DNA of 63,460 nt from Chryseobacterium sp. (GCA_018260475.1 JAGLBA010000013.1:1-63460), one strand, 5' to 3'; shown: positions 20,643 through 29,776, counted from the first letter of the stretch. The notes: generated from the sequence alone by a model not told the origin. A program made the numbers and translations.

Positions 20643-21464
20643 TTATTTTCTTTTAGATATGATGAATCGGTTAGACGATTTGTTTTTCTTTCTGGTTTTG
20701 TAACCTTTCGCCGGAATACCGTTTCTAGATCTTGGGTGTCCTCCAGAAGAACGACCTTCACCACCGCCCATCGGGTGATCCACAGGGTTCATTACTACAG
20801 GTCTGGTTCTAGGTCTTCTACCTAACCATCTGCTTCTACCTGCCTTACCGGAAACGGTAAGTTGGTGGTCGCCGTTGGATACAGATCCGATCATCGCCAT
20901 GCATTCTACAAGAATCATTCTGGACTCCCCAGAAGGAAGTTTGATGATAGCGTACTTCCCGTCTCTGGATGTCAATTGTGCGGATGAACCAGCACTTCTT
21001 GCCATTACAGCACCTTGTCCCGGCTTAAGCTCGATGCAAGAGATCACTGTTCCCAATGGGATGTTTTTCAATTTCATTGCGTTACCGATATTTGGTTCAG
21101 CAGTTTCGGCAGAAATCACTTTCTGATCTACTTTGATACCATTCGGTGCGATGATGTATCTTTTCTCTCCGTCCGTGTATTCCACAAGTGCGATAAACGC
21201 AGTTCTGTTCGGATCGTACTCTACAGTTTTTACCGTAGCTTCAACATCGAATTTATTTCTTTTGAAGTCGATAATTCTGTATTTCTTTTTGTGTCCACCA
21301 CCGGTGTAGCGCATGGTCATTTTACCGGTCTGGTTTCGTCCACCCGACTTTTTAATACCAACGGTAAGGGATTTCTCCGGCTTGTTGGTAGTAATTTCCT
21401 CAAAGTTGTTTACAACTCTGAATCTCTGTCCCGGGGTGATAGGTTTTAGTTTTCTAACAGACAT
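20643..21464 (-). CDS. rplB: 50S ribosomal protein L2
   Basis: 273 residues; required for subunit association and the peptidyl-transferase centre. OB-like and SH3-like domains are followed by the invariant [19 protein letters not shown] loop with its essential histidine. 107 bp after rplW. Confidence 0.97.
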   Translation of the reverse strand: MSVRKLKPITPGQRFRVVNNFEEITTNKPEKSLTVGIKKSGGRNQTGKMTMRYTGGGHKKKYRIIDFKRNKFDVEATVKTVEYDPNRTAFIALVEYTDGEKRYIIAPNGIKVDQKVISAETAEPNIGNAMKLKNIPLGTVISCIELKPGQGAVMARSAGSSAQLTSRDGKYAIIKLPSGESRMILVECMAMIGSVSNGDHQLTVSGKAGRSRWLGRRPRTRPVVMNPVDHPMGGGEGRSSGGHPRSRNGIPAKGYKTRKKNKSSNRFIISKRK

Positions 21465-21571
21465 TACTATTATTTTAATTAACTATTTATCTAAAAAATT
21501 AAAGGATTGAAATATTAAAAATCACTATGCAATCTTTAAATTTTGAATCTTTTAATTTTTCAATTATTTAT
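21465..21571. repeat. AT-rich intercistronic element 5 (rplW-rplB), diverged
   Basis: A 107-bp AT-rich spacer with an AAAATTTAAAG-type arm and a central GATTG...CAATC inverted repeat. The AATCTAA tandem is not clear, so it may be a decayed member of the group or just an AT-rich spacer. Confidence 0.35.
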
Positions 21572-21859
21572 TTACACTGCAAAGATGTCGATTACCTCGC
21601 CTTCGGCAAGTTTCACTACAGCTTTCTTAAGTTTGTTGGTTTTTCCAACTTGAAGGCCTTTTTTCGTATTCTTGGATGAAACTTTCGGAGCGTAAATCAT
21701 GGTATTTACATCTGATACTTTCACGCCGTAGGCTTGTTCTACCGCCTTTCTGATTTGGATCTTGTTGGCCTTCGGAGTTACCAGAAAGCTATAAGTTCCT
21801 CTCAGATCCGTAAGATAGTTGGCCTTTTCTGAAATGACCGGTTTTATAATTACTGACAT
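21572..21859 (-). CDS. rplW: 50S ribosomal protein L23
   Basis: 95 residues; docking site for trigger factor and SRP at the tunnel exit. MSVIIKPVISEKANYL, IRKAVEQAYGVKVSDVNTM. 7 bp after rplD. Confidence 0.97.
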   Translation of the reverse strand: MSVIIKPVISEKANYLTDLRGTYSFLVTPKANKIQIRKAVEQAYGVKVSDVNTMIYAPKVSSKNTKKGLQVGKTNKLKKAVVKLAEGEVIDIFAV

Positions 21860-21866
21860 GATTTAC

Positions 21867-22496
21867 TTACTTTTTTAGATTTTCCTGAAATTTTTCCACA
21901 GCGCCTTCGAAGAAAATAATCTCTCCAGCGTTTATCAAGTCATAAGAACTGATCTCATCAAACTTAAGAACTTTTGTTTTCGCCAAGTTTCTGGAAGACA
22001 AATACACATTCTTGTTTGCTTCTGGCAAAACGAATAGAGATTTCTTTCCATTAAGCTCGAAAGCATTCAAAAGAGTAATAAAATCTTTTGTTTTCGGAGC
22101 ACCGAAAGAAAGATCCTCCATTACGCGGATACTATTGTCCTTCATTTTTTGAGAAAGTACAGATCTCTTAGCAAGTCTTTTTACAGCTTTGTTCAGTTTG
22201 AATCTGTAGTCTCTTGGCTTAGGACCGAATACTCTACCCCCACCTCTAAAGGTTGGAGATTTGATATCACCATATCTTGCAGATCCGGAGCCTTTTTGCT
22301 TTTTAAGTTTTCGTGTAGAAGCCGTGATTTCGCTTCTTTCTTTAGATTTATGAGTACCTTGTCTTTGTGCAGCAAGGAATTGTTTCACTTCTAAGTAAAC
22401 CGCATGCTGGTTTGGTTCGATTCCGAATACTTCGTCATCGAACGCTACTGTTCTTCCGGTTTCTTTTCCTGATGTATTGAATACTGTTAGTTCCAT
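21867..22496 (-). CDS. rplD: 50S ribosomal protein L4
   Basis: 209 residues; tunnel protein, and in E. coli the autoregulator of the S10 operon. Contains [17 protein letters not shown] and the extended-loop region [19 protein letters not shown] with [13 protein letters not shown]. Start overlaps the rplC end by 10 bp. Confidence 0.97.
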   Translation of the reverse strand: MELTVFNTSGKETGRTVAFDDEVFGIEPNQHAVYLEVKQFLAAQRQGTHKSKERSEITASTRKLKKQKGSGSARYGDIKSPTFRGGGRVFGPKPRDYRFKLNKAVKRLAKRSVLSQKMKDNSIRVMEDLSFGAPKTKDFITLLNAFELNGKKSLFVLPEANKNVYLSSRNLAKTKVLKFDEISSYDLINAGEIIFFEGAVEKFQENLKK

Positions 22497-23113
22497 TTTC
22501 TGATAATTACATAAGAATTTTTAGCCCCCGGAACAGCACCTTTTACTACTAAAAGATTTTGTTCTTGATCTACTCTTAATACCTGAAGATTCTGTACGGT
22601 AACTTGCTTACCACCCATTCTTCCAGCCATTCTCATCCCTTTGAAAACTCTCGAAGGGTCGGATCCCGCACCGATGGAACCTGGGGCTCTCAATCTGTTG
22701 TGCTGTCCGTGTGTAGCCTGCATTACACCACCAAAGCCGTGTCTTTTCACAACACCTTGGAAGCCTTTACCTTTTGAAGTACCTGTAACATCTACATACT
22801 CGCCTTGCGCGAATAGATCTACTTTCACCTCGTCTCCTACGCTCAATTTGTTTACAAATTCATGATAGAATTCTACCAATTTAGCTTTTGGAGTAGAACC
22901 TGCCTTTTTGAAATGGCCGGCTAACGCTTTTCCAACGTTCTTCTCACTCTTGTCATCGAAACCAAGTTGGGCAGCTTTGTACCCATCCTTTTCTACGGTT
23001 CTGACCTGTAAAACCGAGCATGGACCAGCCTGAATAACGGTGCACGGCATATTTTTGCCGTTCTCGTCGAACAGGGAAGTCATCCCGATTTTTTTACCAA
23101 TAATACCTGACAT
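22487..23113 (-). CDS. rplC: 50S ribosomal protein L3
   Basis: 208 residues; binds near the start of 23S rRNA assembly. [19 protein letters not shown], then the central loop with [19 protein letters not shown], whose Gln is the usual methylation site in E. coli. Here it is the first gene of the downstream half of the cluster, with its own promoter and a leader of about 92 nt. Confidence 0.97.
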   Translation of the reverse strand: MSGIIGKKIGMTSLFDENGKNMPCTVIQAGPCSVLQVRTVEKDGYKAAQLGFDDKSEKNVGKALAGHFKKAGSTPKAKLVEFYHEFVNKLSVGDEVKVDLFAQGEYVDVTGTSKGKGFQGVVKRHGFGGVMQATHGQHNRLRAPGSIGAGSDPSRVFKGMRMAGRMGGKQVTVQNLQVLRVDQEQNLLVVKGAVPGAKNSYVIIRKWN

Positions 23114-23182
23114 TTATTTATATATAGTTTTTATAAACTTCTCGTTTCCAATGTGCGGCGTGTCGTAATTTCTGTTTTTGAT

Positions 23183-23199
23183 CAGGCATACTTTGCCCG
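23183..23199 (-). other. hairpin in the rplC leader
   Basis: On the minus strand CGGGCA pairs with TGCCTG (one G-U) around AAGTA, within the first 25 nt of the predicted rplC transcript. Could take part in ribosomal-protein autoregulation, but nothing in the sequence proves it. Confidence 0.3.
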
Positions 23200-23211
23200 C
23201 AAAATGGATTG

Positions 23212-23241
23212 CAAAAGTACGAATAATTTTGAAACCAGCAA
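23212..23241 (-). promoter_or_regulatory. rplC promoter (TTG-N19-TACTTTTG)
   Basis: A full Bacteroidota sigma-A site on the minus strand: -33 TTG at 23241-23239, 19-bp spacer, -7 TACTTTTG at 23219-23212. Predicted start near 23205, 92 nt before rplC. Confidence 0.85.
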
Positions 23242-23292
23242 GTGTCTTGTGTAAATATTTTGATTTTTAACGAATTAGCCCAATGATTTGGT

Positions 23293-23325
23293 TAAAAAAA
23301 TTAGGCGCCCCCTGCCGGAAGCGCC
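23293..23325 (-). terminator. terminator of the iron permease-like gene
   Basis: On the minus strand GGCGC and GCGCC pair around a GC-rich loop and are followed by TAATTTTTTT, 24 bp past the stop at 23350. Confidence 0.75.
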
Positions 23326-23349
23326 CTCGTTAAATTTAAATCTAAGAAA

Positions 23350-23832
23350 TTATTTATTCTCGTCCTCGATTTTCTTATGAATTTGCTCGTTGCGCATCTT
23401 GTGTTCATGGTTGTCCTCGGCGGCGTCTATCGAGTGGGAAATATGCAGGTTTTCGTCCTGCTGCGCCAGTTCCGAGAGTTTTTCATAATACTTGTGCAAT
23501 TTATCCAGCTCGCGCTCGGTCAGGTCTTCTATGTCCACAATGCGATTGCTGGCCTTTTCGTGTGCGGCGATGAGTTCGTTTAGTTTGATTTGGATCGCCT
23601 TTCCATCTTTGTTTTGAGATTTTTGGATTAAGAAAACCATTAGGAAGGTGATGATCGTGGTACCGGTATTGATTACGAGCTGCCAGTTCTCAGAATAATT
23701 AAACAACGGCCCTGTGCCCGCCCAGAGCAAAACCAGGGAGACCGCACCTATGAACGCTGCCGAACTGCCCGCAGCATTGGTTGCCCAGTTGGAAAACCGG
23801 TCGAAAAAACCTTTCTTGTCATCAGTGCTCAT
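23350..23832 (-). CDS. low-affinity iron permease family protein
   Basis: 160 residues from the ATG at 23832 (MSTDDKKGFFDRFSNW); the frame is open 13 codons further but those residues are atypical. Two hydrophobic helices (about 20-40 and 51-71, AAFIGAVSLVLLWAGTGP and ITFLMVFLIQ) match the short bacterial members of this family, with GTTIITFLMVFLIQKSQNKD the best-recognised segment. It continues in a charged helical region and a His/Asp/Glu-rich tail. Iron transport is the family label and has weak experimental support. Lies between the ribosomal half-operons. Confidence 0.75.
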   Translation of the reverse strand: MSTDDKKGFFDRFSNWATNAAGSSAAFIGAVSLVLLWAGTGPLFNYSENWQLVINTGTTIITFLMVFLIQKSQNKDGKAIQIKLNELIAAHEKASNRIVDIEDLTERELDKLHKYYEKLSELAQQDENLHISHSIDAAEDNHEHKMRNEQIHKKIEDENK

Positions 23833-23881
23833 GTTTTTTATTTTAATTAAAACAAAAATAGGGCAATACATCGAATTTTCG

Positions 23882-24166
23882 TTAATGAAAACGATTTAAA
23901 TTAAAACTTTTCATTAAAACATACACCGCTAAGCATTGCGCAAAAACGATGATGAAAAACTTTAATAAGAAACTTGGCTTGGAAATTTTATGCCTGAAAA
24001 TTAGCATTGCCAAAAGCGCGCCTACCGAACCGCCAGCAGCGGCTACCAATAAAAGCTGGCGTTCAGGAATTCGGTATTTCCCACGGACGGCTTTCTTTTT
24101 ATCTACCCAGAACATTAAAAATGCGACGAGCGAAATGATCGCTAAATAAATCCAGAGAAAAATCAT
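23882..24166 (-). CDS. DUF1294 membrane protein
   Basis: 94 residues with three hydrophobic segments. The family core is MFWVDKKKAVRGKYRIPERQLLLVAAAGGSVGALLAM, cut here only by description: WVDK, RIPE and GGS-GA motifs are all present. Small inner-membrane protein of unknown function. 50 bp upstream of the iron permease-like gene and probably co-transcribed with it. Confidence 0.8.
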   Translation of the reverse strand: MIFLWIYLAIISLVAFLMFWVDKKKAVRGKYRIPERQLLLVAAAGGSVGALLAMLIFRHKISKPSFLLKFFIIVFAQCLAVYVLMKSFNLNRFH

Positions 24167-24191
24167 TCAGTAAAATTAGACTTTATTAAAA

Positions 24192-24220
24192 CAAAAAATC
24201 CCTCTTCTTTCGAAAAGGGA
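24192..24220 (-). terminator. terminator after GLPGLI gene A
   Basis: On the minus strand TCCCTTTTC pairs with GAAGAGGGA around a GAAA tetraloop and is followed by TTTTTT. Twenty-eight bases are identical to the rpsJ terminator at 26772-26799. Confidence 0.8.
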
Positions 24221-24280
24221 AGGCAGTTAAGGTTTTAATTCAATCGAATTATTCTGAGTTTATAAATCTTTTTTTCCTAT

Positions 24281-25096
24281 TTATTTCACCGGATATTTTA
24301 AGGCTTTGTCGAGTTCTATGGGATTATTATTTTTTCTAATATCATCCTGAATGTTTTTTGTAGCCGCTCGTGAATCAACTTGATTCTTATTTCCATTGGA
24401 ATCTTCGACAATTAGTCCATCTTCAAAATCTTTTAACGGATTTAGGAAATAACTTAATTGTATTTTTTTCCATTCATCCATTGTCACAGAAAATGGTTTA
24501 TTGCCTTGTTCTGTCTCAAAAAAACGGGAGGAATCTGATTCGCGAACTTTTCTATTGCCTATAAAAGTAAAATGATAGTTATTGCTGTTATCGTAAACTT
24601 CAAGAATTAGACCAGGCAAACCATTAAATTTATATGGTCCATAGGGATAGGGTATGTCCTGCGTAAACCAAGCTGTCCAATTCCGCCCAGCAAAATTAGC
24701 GACAGCTTTCTGACATTTGAAAGTTCCTATAATCTTAGTTTCATTTATTATTTTCCAATTTTGAAAATCTTTAGTGCGAACAGAATAATATGATGGCGTC
24801 AAATCATAATAAGTTGTGTAAAAGTTCTGTTTTTTCAATCGTCCAACTCTTATACTCAAATCAGGGTATGAAAATATAGGTTGACGGTATCCTTTAGCGT
24901 TTTGAATAGAATCATTTTTAAGATATTCAAGGTTGTAAAACTTGATGTTATTGTAATTTACATCTAATACATAAATATCAGACTTGTGTGCATTCGCTGT
25001 CGAATCCTTTTTATATGATAAGTGATAGAAAAAACGATTAGCATTTTGGGCTTGCAAAAACAAACCAAGCATTAAAAATAGAATTATATTTTTCAT
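24281..25096 (-). CDS. GLPGLI family secreted protein, copy A
   Basis: 271 residues with an N-terminal signal peptide (MKNIILFLMLGLFLQAQ). The defining segment PYGPYKFNGLPGLILEVYD is at about 150-168, preceded by WTAWFTQDIPYPYG. The family is common in flavobacteria, exported and of unknown function. It begins 34 bp after the interrupted small-peptide gene at 25131-25355, mirroring the pair at 25540-26660. Its terminator follows. Confidence 0.9.
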   Translation of the reverse strand: MKNIILFLMLGLFLQAQNANRFFYHLSYKKDSTANAHKSDIYVLDVNYNNIKFYNLEYLKNDSIQNAKGYRQPIFSYPDLSIRVGRLKKQNFYTTYYDLTPSYYSVRTKDFQNWKIINETKIIGTFKCQKAVANFAGRNWTAWFTQDIPYPYGPYKFNGLPGLILEVYDNSNNYHFTFIGNRKVRESDSSRFFETEQGNKPFSVTMDEWKKIQLSYFLNPLKDFEDGLIVEDSNGNKNQVDSRAATKNIQDDIRKNNNPIELDKALKYPVK

Positions 25097-25130
25097 AATA
25101 AATAAGGGTATTAAAAAATACCCCTCTAAT

Positions 25131-25355
25131 TTAGTTTAAAATAACAACACGGGGACAGCGCACTTCTACATAATAAGGATTTCCAAAAGGATCTACTGCA
25201 CGGCGATAACATTTAGTATTACCGTCTTCAGCAAATAGTGCCTTAGATAAAATTTTAGAATTCAACTTTGGCTACGTTGGTAATGTTACAGTCCCTCCAC
25301 TTGCACTCATTAGTCCTGCGACACCTAATGTTGCAACAAAAAATAATTTTTTCAT
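25131..25355 (-). pseudogene. small secreted peptide gene interrupted by an in-frame TAG
   Basis: The ATG at 25355 opens MKKLFFVATLGVAGLMSA, nearly the same signal peptide as the intact gene at 26379-26660 (MKKLLFVAALGVAGVMSA). Codon 28 is TAG, at 25274-25272. The same frame then stays open for 46 codons to TAA at 25131, reading PKLNSKILSKALFAEDG, then CYRRAVDPFGNPYY and a second Cys. The tail looks protein-like and has two cysteines. It could be a pseudogene by one substitution, a read-through gene, or a sequencing error. Confidence 0.65.
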
Positions 25356-25435
25356 AATAAATCGACTAACGGGGTTTAATGTTAGTGATTCAAAACTAAA
25401 AGTAAAACTGAGCAAACTTTTTATGATAAAAATCA
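25351..25435. repeat. duplicated 5' region, copy A
   Basis: 85 bp that match 26656-26740 without gaps and with three mismatches. It contains the start codon, leader and a TAGTTTTG -7 box (25398-25391 on the minus strand) for the small-peptide gene. Confidence 0.9.
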
Positions 25436-25505
25436 AAATTTAACACTTAACTAAACATTTGCTTAAAAAATGAATATACAATAATCAAAGATTCAATTCG
25501 TGAAT

Positions 25506-25533
25506 AAAAAGCCGCTCTCTTTACGAGAACGGA
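25506..25533 (-). terminator. terminator after GLPGLI gene B
   Basis: On the minus strand CCGTTCTC pairs with GAGAGCGG (one G-U) around GTAAA and is followed by CTTTTTATT, directly after the stop at 25540. Confidence 0.7.
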
Positions 25534-25539
25534 TAAAGA

Positions 25540-26370
25540 TTATTCTAATTCCAGAGGCATGTATAAACGTTTTCTATTTTGGAGTGATATTTCCCTTCCA
25601 GTTTCATCGTATGCCTTGCCAGGCATAAAAATACCCGGATTCTCGAAATAGTTTTGCTGCATCTTACGAAAATTTTCTCTCGATATCGGAACAATATTTT
25701 CTTCATTTCTCCAGTAGATATCCATTTTCTTTTTTTCTATACCTATTGCAGTAAAATCATATTGCCCATTTTTATCAGTAATCTTTAGAATAAGGCCAGG
25801 CAAGCCATGAAAAATATAAGGTCCATCACTTTTGGGAATATCTTCTGTATACCATGCTTGGTATTGTCGCCCCCTAAAAGTCGTAGATGCTGATTTACAT
25901 TTATAACCCAACAAATTCTTTTCTGAGTTTTCCAGTATCCATTTTTGCTTAGGAATTGGTTCTGAGTATTGATAGACACTCTTAGATAGCCTTTCCTGAT
26001 ATAAAACAGAATTTGAGAGATAGTTTTTTAAAACACTTTTCTTATATGCAACATTATATTTACCCAACTCATTTAATTCTTTTGCACCTACAGATTCTAA
26101 TTTACTATGTGCCTGAATTAGAGAATCTCTGCCTAGGGTATTTACATCTAAATATTTGGAGTAGTTATGTCCGATTTGCAATAAGGTTTGTGTGGTAGAT
26201 TTTTTTTCCTTGCCGTCCGAAAAGGTAATTTCATATAAGACCACAAAATCCGCCTTTTCCTTTATCTCGCTTCGAAATTTTGGTGCAGAAAATCTTTTCT
26301 CCATGGAAAATTCCTGTCCGTAGAAAATGTAGAATTGGAAAAATAATAATAAACAAAGAATGTTTTTCAT
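25540..26370 (-). CDS. GLPGLI family secreted protein, copy B
   Basis: 276 residues with a signal peptide (MKNILCLLLFFQFYIFYGQ). The hallmark PYIFHGLPGLILKITD lies at about 182-197, preceded by YQAWYTEDIPKSDG, where copy A has WTAWFTQDIPYPYG. Starts 8 bp after the intact small-peptide gene, so the two are almost certainly co-transcribed. Diverged from copy A over most of its length, so the duplication is old or the copies evolve fast. Function unknown. Confidence 0.9.
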   Translation of the reverse strand: MKNILCLLLFFQFYIFYGQEFSMEKRFSAPKFRSEIKEKADFVVLYEITFSDGKEKKSTTQTLLQIGHNYSKYLDVNTLGRDSLIQAHSKLESVGAKELNELGKYNVAYKKSVLKNYLSNSVLYQERLSKSVYQYSEPIPKQKWILENSEKNLLGYKCKSASTTFRGRQYQAWYTEDIPKSDGPYIFHGLPGLILKITDKNGQYDFTAIGIEKKKMDIYWRNEENIVPISRENFRKMQQNYFENPGIFMPGKAYDETGREISLQNRKRLYMPLELE

Positions 26371-26378
26371 TCACATTT

Positions 26379-26660
26379 TTAATAAGGAAGTTCGAAACTC
26401 GCACCTGCTCCACATTGTGCATCAGTAAATTGTCTGGCATGTTCTTGCAGGCATTCATAACAATCTGTATAATCATTCCCATCCAAATAAAATGTCTTAC
26501 CACAACTAGTATGTACCGGCACCCAATCATATGCAAACAGCAGTACAGCGAAATTATCTTTAGATTCTAGTTTTTCCTTCTGTAATGAATTAATTCCATT
26601 ACATTTAGCACTCATCACACCAGCCACTCCAAGAGCAGCCACAAAAAGTAATTTTTTCAT
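26379..26660 (-). CDS. small secreted cysteine-containing peptide
   Basis: 93 residues from the ATG at 26660; the frame is open 27 codons further up but those codons fall in the duplicated leader. A signal peptide MKKLLFVAALGVAGVMSA is followed by about 75 residues with five cysteines (CNG, SCG, DCYEC, QCG). Disulfide-bonded export is plausible. No family is recognised. It forms a two-gene unit with GLPGLI copy B and has an interrupted homologue at 25131-25355 paired with copy A. Confidence 0.75.
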   Translation of the reverse strand: MKKLLFVAALGVAGVMSAKCNGINSLQKEKLESKDNFAVLLFAYDWVPVHTSCGKTFYLDGNDYTDCYECLQEHARQFTDAQCGAGASFELPY

Positions 26661-26740
26661 AATAAATCGACTAACGGGGTTTAATGTTAGTGATTCAAAA
26701 CTAAAACTAAAACTAAGCAAATTTTTTATGATAAAAATCA
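26656..26740. repeat. duplicated 5' region, copy B
   Basis: Partner of 25351-25435 (82 of 85 identical). Includes TAGTTTTG at 26703-26696 on the minus strand and a TTTG 14 bp upstream, which is closer than the usual 19-20 bp. Confidence 0.9.
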
Positions 26741-26770
26741 TGTTTTAGCATAATTTATAATAATTCTAAA

Positions 26771-26800
26771 CAAAAAAATCCCTCTTCTTTCGAAAAGGGA
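26771..26800 (-). terminator. rpsJ terminator
   Basis: On the minus strand ATCCCTTTTC pairs with GAAGAGGGAT around GAAA, then seven T residues. Lies about 50 bp after rpsJ and separates the rpsL-rpsJ transcript from the inserted genes. Confidence 0.85.
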
Positions 26801-26851
26801 TTTTGTTTTCTGGTACCAGAAGCATCAAACTTCCAGCCTCCAGCTATTTTA

Positions 26852-27157
26852 TCATACTTTGATCTCTACATCCACACCGGAAGGAAGCTCCAACTTCATT
26901 AGAGCATCTACGGTTTTGGAAGAAGATGAATAGATATCCATCAATCTTTTGTGTGCAGAAAGCTGAAACTGCTCTCTCGCTTTCTTATTTACATGGGGAG
27001 AACGAAGAACCGTGAAGATTCTTTTGTTCGTAGGCAATGGGATCGGGCCGTTTACCACAGCGCCTGTCGCTTTTACCGTCTTTACGATTTTCTCAGCAGA
27101 CTTGTCTACCAAGCTGTAATCGTAAGATTTTAGTTTTATTCTGATTCTTTGTGACAT
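26852..27157 (-). CDS. rpsJ: 30S ribosomal protein S10
   Basis: 101 residues: [40 protein letters not shown]. Also a transcription-elongation partner (NusE) in bacteria. 18 bp after fusA. Here it ends a transcript; rplC, normally next, is about 3.7 kb away. Confidence 0.97.
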   Translation of the reverse strand: MSQRIRIKLKSYDYSLVDKSAEKIVKTVKATGAVVNGPIPLPTNKRIFTVLRSPHVNKKAREQFQLSAHKRLMDIYSSSSKTVDALMKLELPSGVDVEIKV

Positions 27158-27175
27158 TTTTGTTCGTTTTAGAAA

Positions 27176-29293
27176 TTAAGCTTTGGATTTTGCAATCACA
27201 TCCTCAGCCACATTATTAGGAGCGGCTTCGTATTTTTCAAACTCCATAGAAGAAGTTGCACGACCGGAAGAAAGCGTTCTAAGTGAAGTAACATAACCGA
27301 ACATCTCGGAAAGTGGAACGAATGCCTTGATAACTTTAGCGTTATTTCTGTCATCCATACCGTTCACTGTACCTCTTCTTCTGTTTAGGTCACCCACGAT
27401 GTCCCCCATATATTCCTCGGGCGTTACAACCTCCAGTTTCATAATAGGTTCCATGATTACAGGCTTCGCTTTTTTACCTGCTTCCTTGAAGCCCATTTTG
27501 GCTGCAAGTTCGAAGGAAAGTTGGTCTGAATCTACCGCGTGGAAAGATCCATCTTTCAATACCACCTTGATTCCTTCTACTTCGAAACCGGCCAATGGAC
27601 CGTTTTTCATCGCTTCTTTGAATCCTTTTTCGATTGATGGTATAAATTCTTTTGGAATATTACCACCCTTGATTTCGTTTACGAATTCAAGACCTGCTTT
27701 ACCATCGGTAGCTGGACCCAGTTCGAATACAATATCTGCAAACTTACCACGGCCACCGGATTGTTTTTTGTAAACTTCTCTGTGGTTTGCAGTCATTGTC
27801 AGGTTTTCTTTGTATTCTACCTGCGGTTGTCCTTGGTTAACTTCTACCTTGAACTCTCTTCTCATCCGGTCAACAATGATGTCCAGGTGAAGTTCACCCA
27901 TACCGGAGATAATGGTTTGTCCAGAAGCCTCGTCGGTTTTTACAGTAAATGTAGGATCTTCTTCTGCCAATTTAGCAAGAGCGTTACCCATTTTATCCTG
28001 ATCCGCCTTAGTTTTAGGTTCTACCGCGATACCAATTACGGGATCTGGAAAATTCATTGATTCTAGAACGATAGGATTTTTTTCATCGCAAAGGGTGTCC
28101 CCTGTTTTGATGTCTTTGAAGCCTACTGCTGCACCAATATCACCAGCCTCTATATAATCTACCGGATTTTGCTTGTTAGCGTGCATTTGGTAGATACGGG
28201 AGATTCTTTCTTTGTTGTCGGATCTTGTATTTTGAACATAAGAACCAGCATCCAAACGACCTGAATAAGCACGGAAGAAGGCAAGACGACCTACGAATGG
28301 GTCAGTTGCAATTTTAAATGCCAATGCACAGAAAGGCTCGGATACGCTTGGCTTTCTTGTAACTTCTTGATCAGTCCTTGGGTCGATTCCTACGATATCG
28401 TCTTTGTCCATCGGAGAAGGAAGATATTTACATACAGCATCCAGCATAAACTGTACACCTTTGTTTTTAAATGAAGAACCGCAAGTCATCGGGATGATGG
28501 ACAAATCGATGGTTGCTTTTCTCAAAGCTTCGTTGATTTCGTCTTCTGATATTGAATCCGGATCTACGAAGAATTTCTCCATCAAAGTATCATCATAATC
28601 AGCCACAGCTTCCACCAGTTTTTCGCGGTATTCCAGTACTTCATCCTTCATATCTTCAGGAATTGGAACTACTTCGAAAGTTGCACCTTGTCCTGCCTCA
28701 TCCCAAACGATGGCTCTGTTTTTGATCAAATCTACCACACCTTTGAAGTCTTCTTCAGCACCGATAGGCAGTACGATTGGAACAGCATTGGATCCTAGCA
28801 TTTCTTTTACCTGTTTCACTACATTTAGGAAGTCGGCACCTTGTCTGTCCATTTTGTTTACGAAGCCCATACGCGCAACTTTATAGTTGTCTGCAAGTCT
28901 CCAGTTGGTTTCAGACTGAGGTTCTACGCCATCCACAGCGGAGAAAAGGAATACAAGACCATCCAATACGCGAAGGGAACGGTTTACCTCTACGGTAAAA
29001 TCAACGTGTCCCGGTGTATCGATGATGTTAAAATGATACGGCTTGGTTTCAGGAAGGACTTTCCCTTGATCTGTTGGGAAGTTCCATTCACAAGTTGTAG
29101 CTGCGGAAGTAATGGTAATACCTCTTTCAGCCTCTTGCTCCATCCAGTCCATCGTAGAAGCGCCTTCGTGCACTTCTCCGATTTTGTGTGTTTTCCCTGT
29201 GTAGAACAGGATTCTCTCCGTGGTTGTCGTTTTACCGGCATCAATGTGCGCAGCAATACCGATATTTCTTGTGTATTTAAGATCTCTTGCCAT
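27176..29293 (-). CDS. fusA: elongation factor G
   Basis: Translocation GTPase of 705 residues. G1 is [15 protein letters not shown], the switch region has [14 protein letters not shown]-like [12 protein letters not shown]3 is DTPGHVDF, and G4 is NKMDR. Domains II-V follow, with the domain V segment [27 protein letters not shown]. Sits between rpsG (6 bp) and rpsJ (18 bp), the classical str order. Confidence 0.98.
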   Translation of the reverse strand: MARDLKYTRNIGIAAHIDAGKTTTTERILFYTGKTHKIGEVHEGASTMDWMEQEAERGITITSAATTCEWNFPTDQGKVLPETKPYHFNIIDTPGHVDFTVEVNRSLRVLDGLVFLFSAVDGVEPQSETNWRLADNYKVARMGFVNKMDRQGADFLNVVKQVKEMLGSNAVPIVLPIGAEEDFKGVVDLIKNRAIVWDEAGQGATFEVVPIPEDMKDEVLEYREKLVEAVADYDDTLMEKFFVDPDSISEDEINEALRKATIDLSIIPMTCGSSFKNKGVQFMLDAVCKYLPSPMDKDDIVGIDPRTDQEVTRKPSVSEPFCALAFKIATDPFVGRLAFFRAYSGRLDAGSYVQNTRSDNKERISRIYQMHANKQNPVDYIEAGDIGAAVGFKDIKTGDTLCDEKNPIVLESMNFPDPVIGIAVEPKTKADQDKMGNALAKLAEEDPTFTVKTDEASGQTIISGMGELHLDIIVDRMRREFKVEVNQGQPQVEYKENLTMTANHREVYKKQSGGRGKFADIVFELGPATDGKAGLEFVNEIKGGNIPKEFIPSIEKGFKEAMKNGPLAGFEVEGIKVVLKDGSFHAVDSDQLSFELAAKMGFKEAGKKAKPVIMEPIMKLEVVTPEEYMGDIVGDLNRRRGTVNGMDDRNNAKVIKAFVPLSEMFGYVTSLRTLSSGRATSSMEFEKYEAAPNNVAEDVIAKSKA

Positions 29294-29299
29294 TTCGGA

Positions 29300-29776
29300 T
29301 TAGAATTTGAAGTGGGAGAATGCTTTGTTAGCTTCTGCCATTTTGTGTGTATCGGATTTTTTCTTGAAGGCAGCACCCTCTTCTTTAGCAGCAGCGATAA
29401 CTTCGGCAGCCAATTTTTGCGCCATAGATTTATCGTTTCTTGCTTTAGAGTATTTGATAAGCCATTTCATTGCCATAGAGATTTTTCTATCGGCACGGAT
29501 AGGCATAGGGATCTGAAAGTTAGCACCACCCACTCTTTTGGATCTTACTTCCACATGCGGCATTACATTGGTAAGCGCATCTTTCCATATTTCCAGGGCC
29601 GTTTTTTCAGTTTCACCTTTTTTAGCTTCTACGATGTCTAAAGCATCATAAAAGATTTTGAATGCGATGGATTTCTTACCGTCCAGCATCAGGTTGTTTA
29701 CAAATCTTGTTACCAGTTGATCATTAAATTTCGGATCCGGTAACAACGGTCTTTTTTTCGCTTTCGTTTTTCTCAT
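29300..29776 (-). CDS. rpsG: 30S ribosomal protein S7
   Basis: 158 residues; organises the 3' domain of 16S rRNA. Starts [17 protein letters not shown] and contains [16 protein letters not shown]. 25 bp after rpsL. Confidence 0.97.
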   Translation of the reverse strand: MRKTKAKKRPLLPDPKFNDQLVTRFVNNLMLDGKKSIAFKIFYDALDIVEAKKGETEKTALEIWKDALTNVMPHVEVRSKRVGGANFQIPMPIRADRKISMAMKWLIKYSKARNDKSMAQKLAAEVIAAAKEEGAAFKKKSDTHKMAEANKAFSHFKF

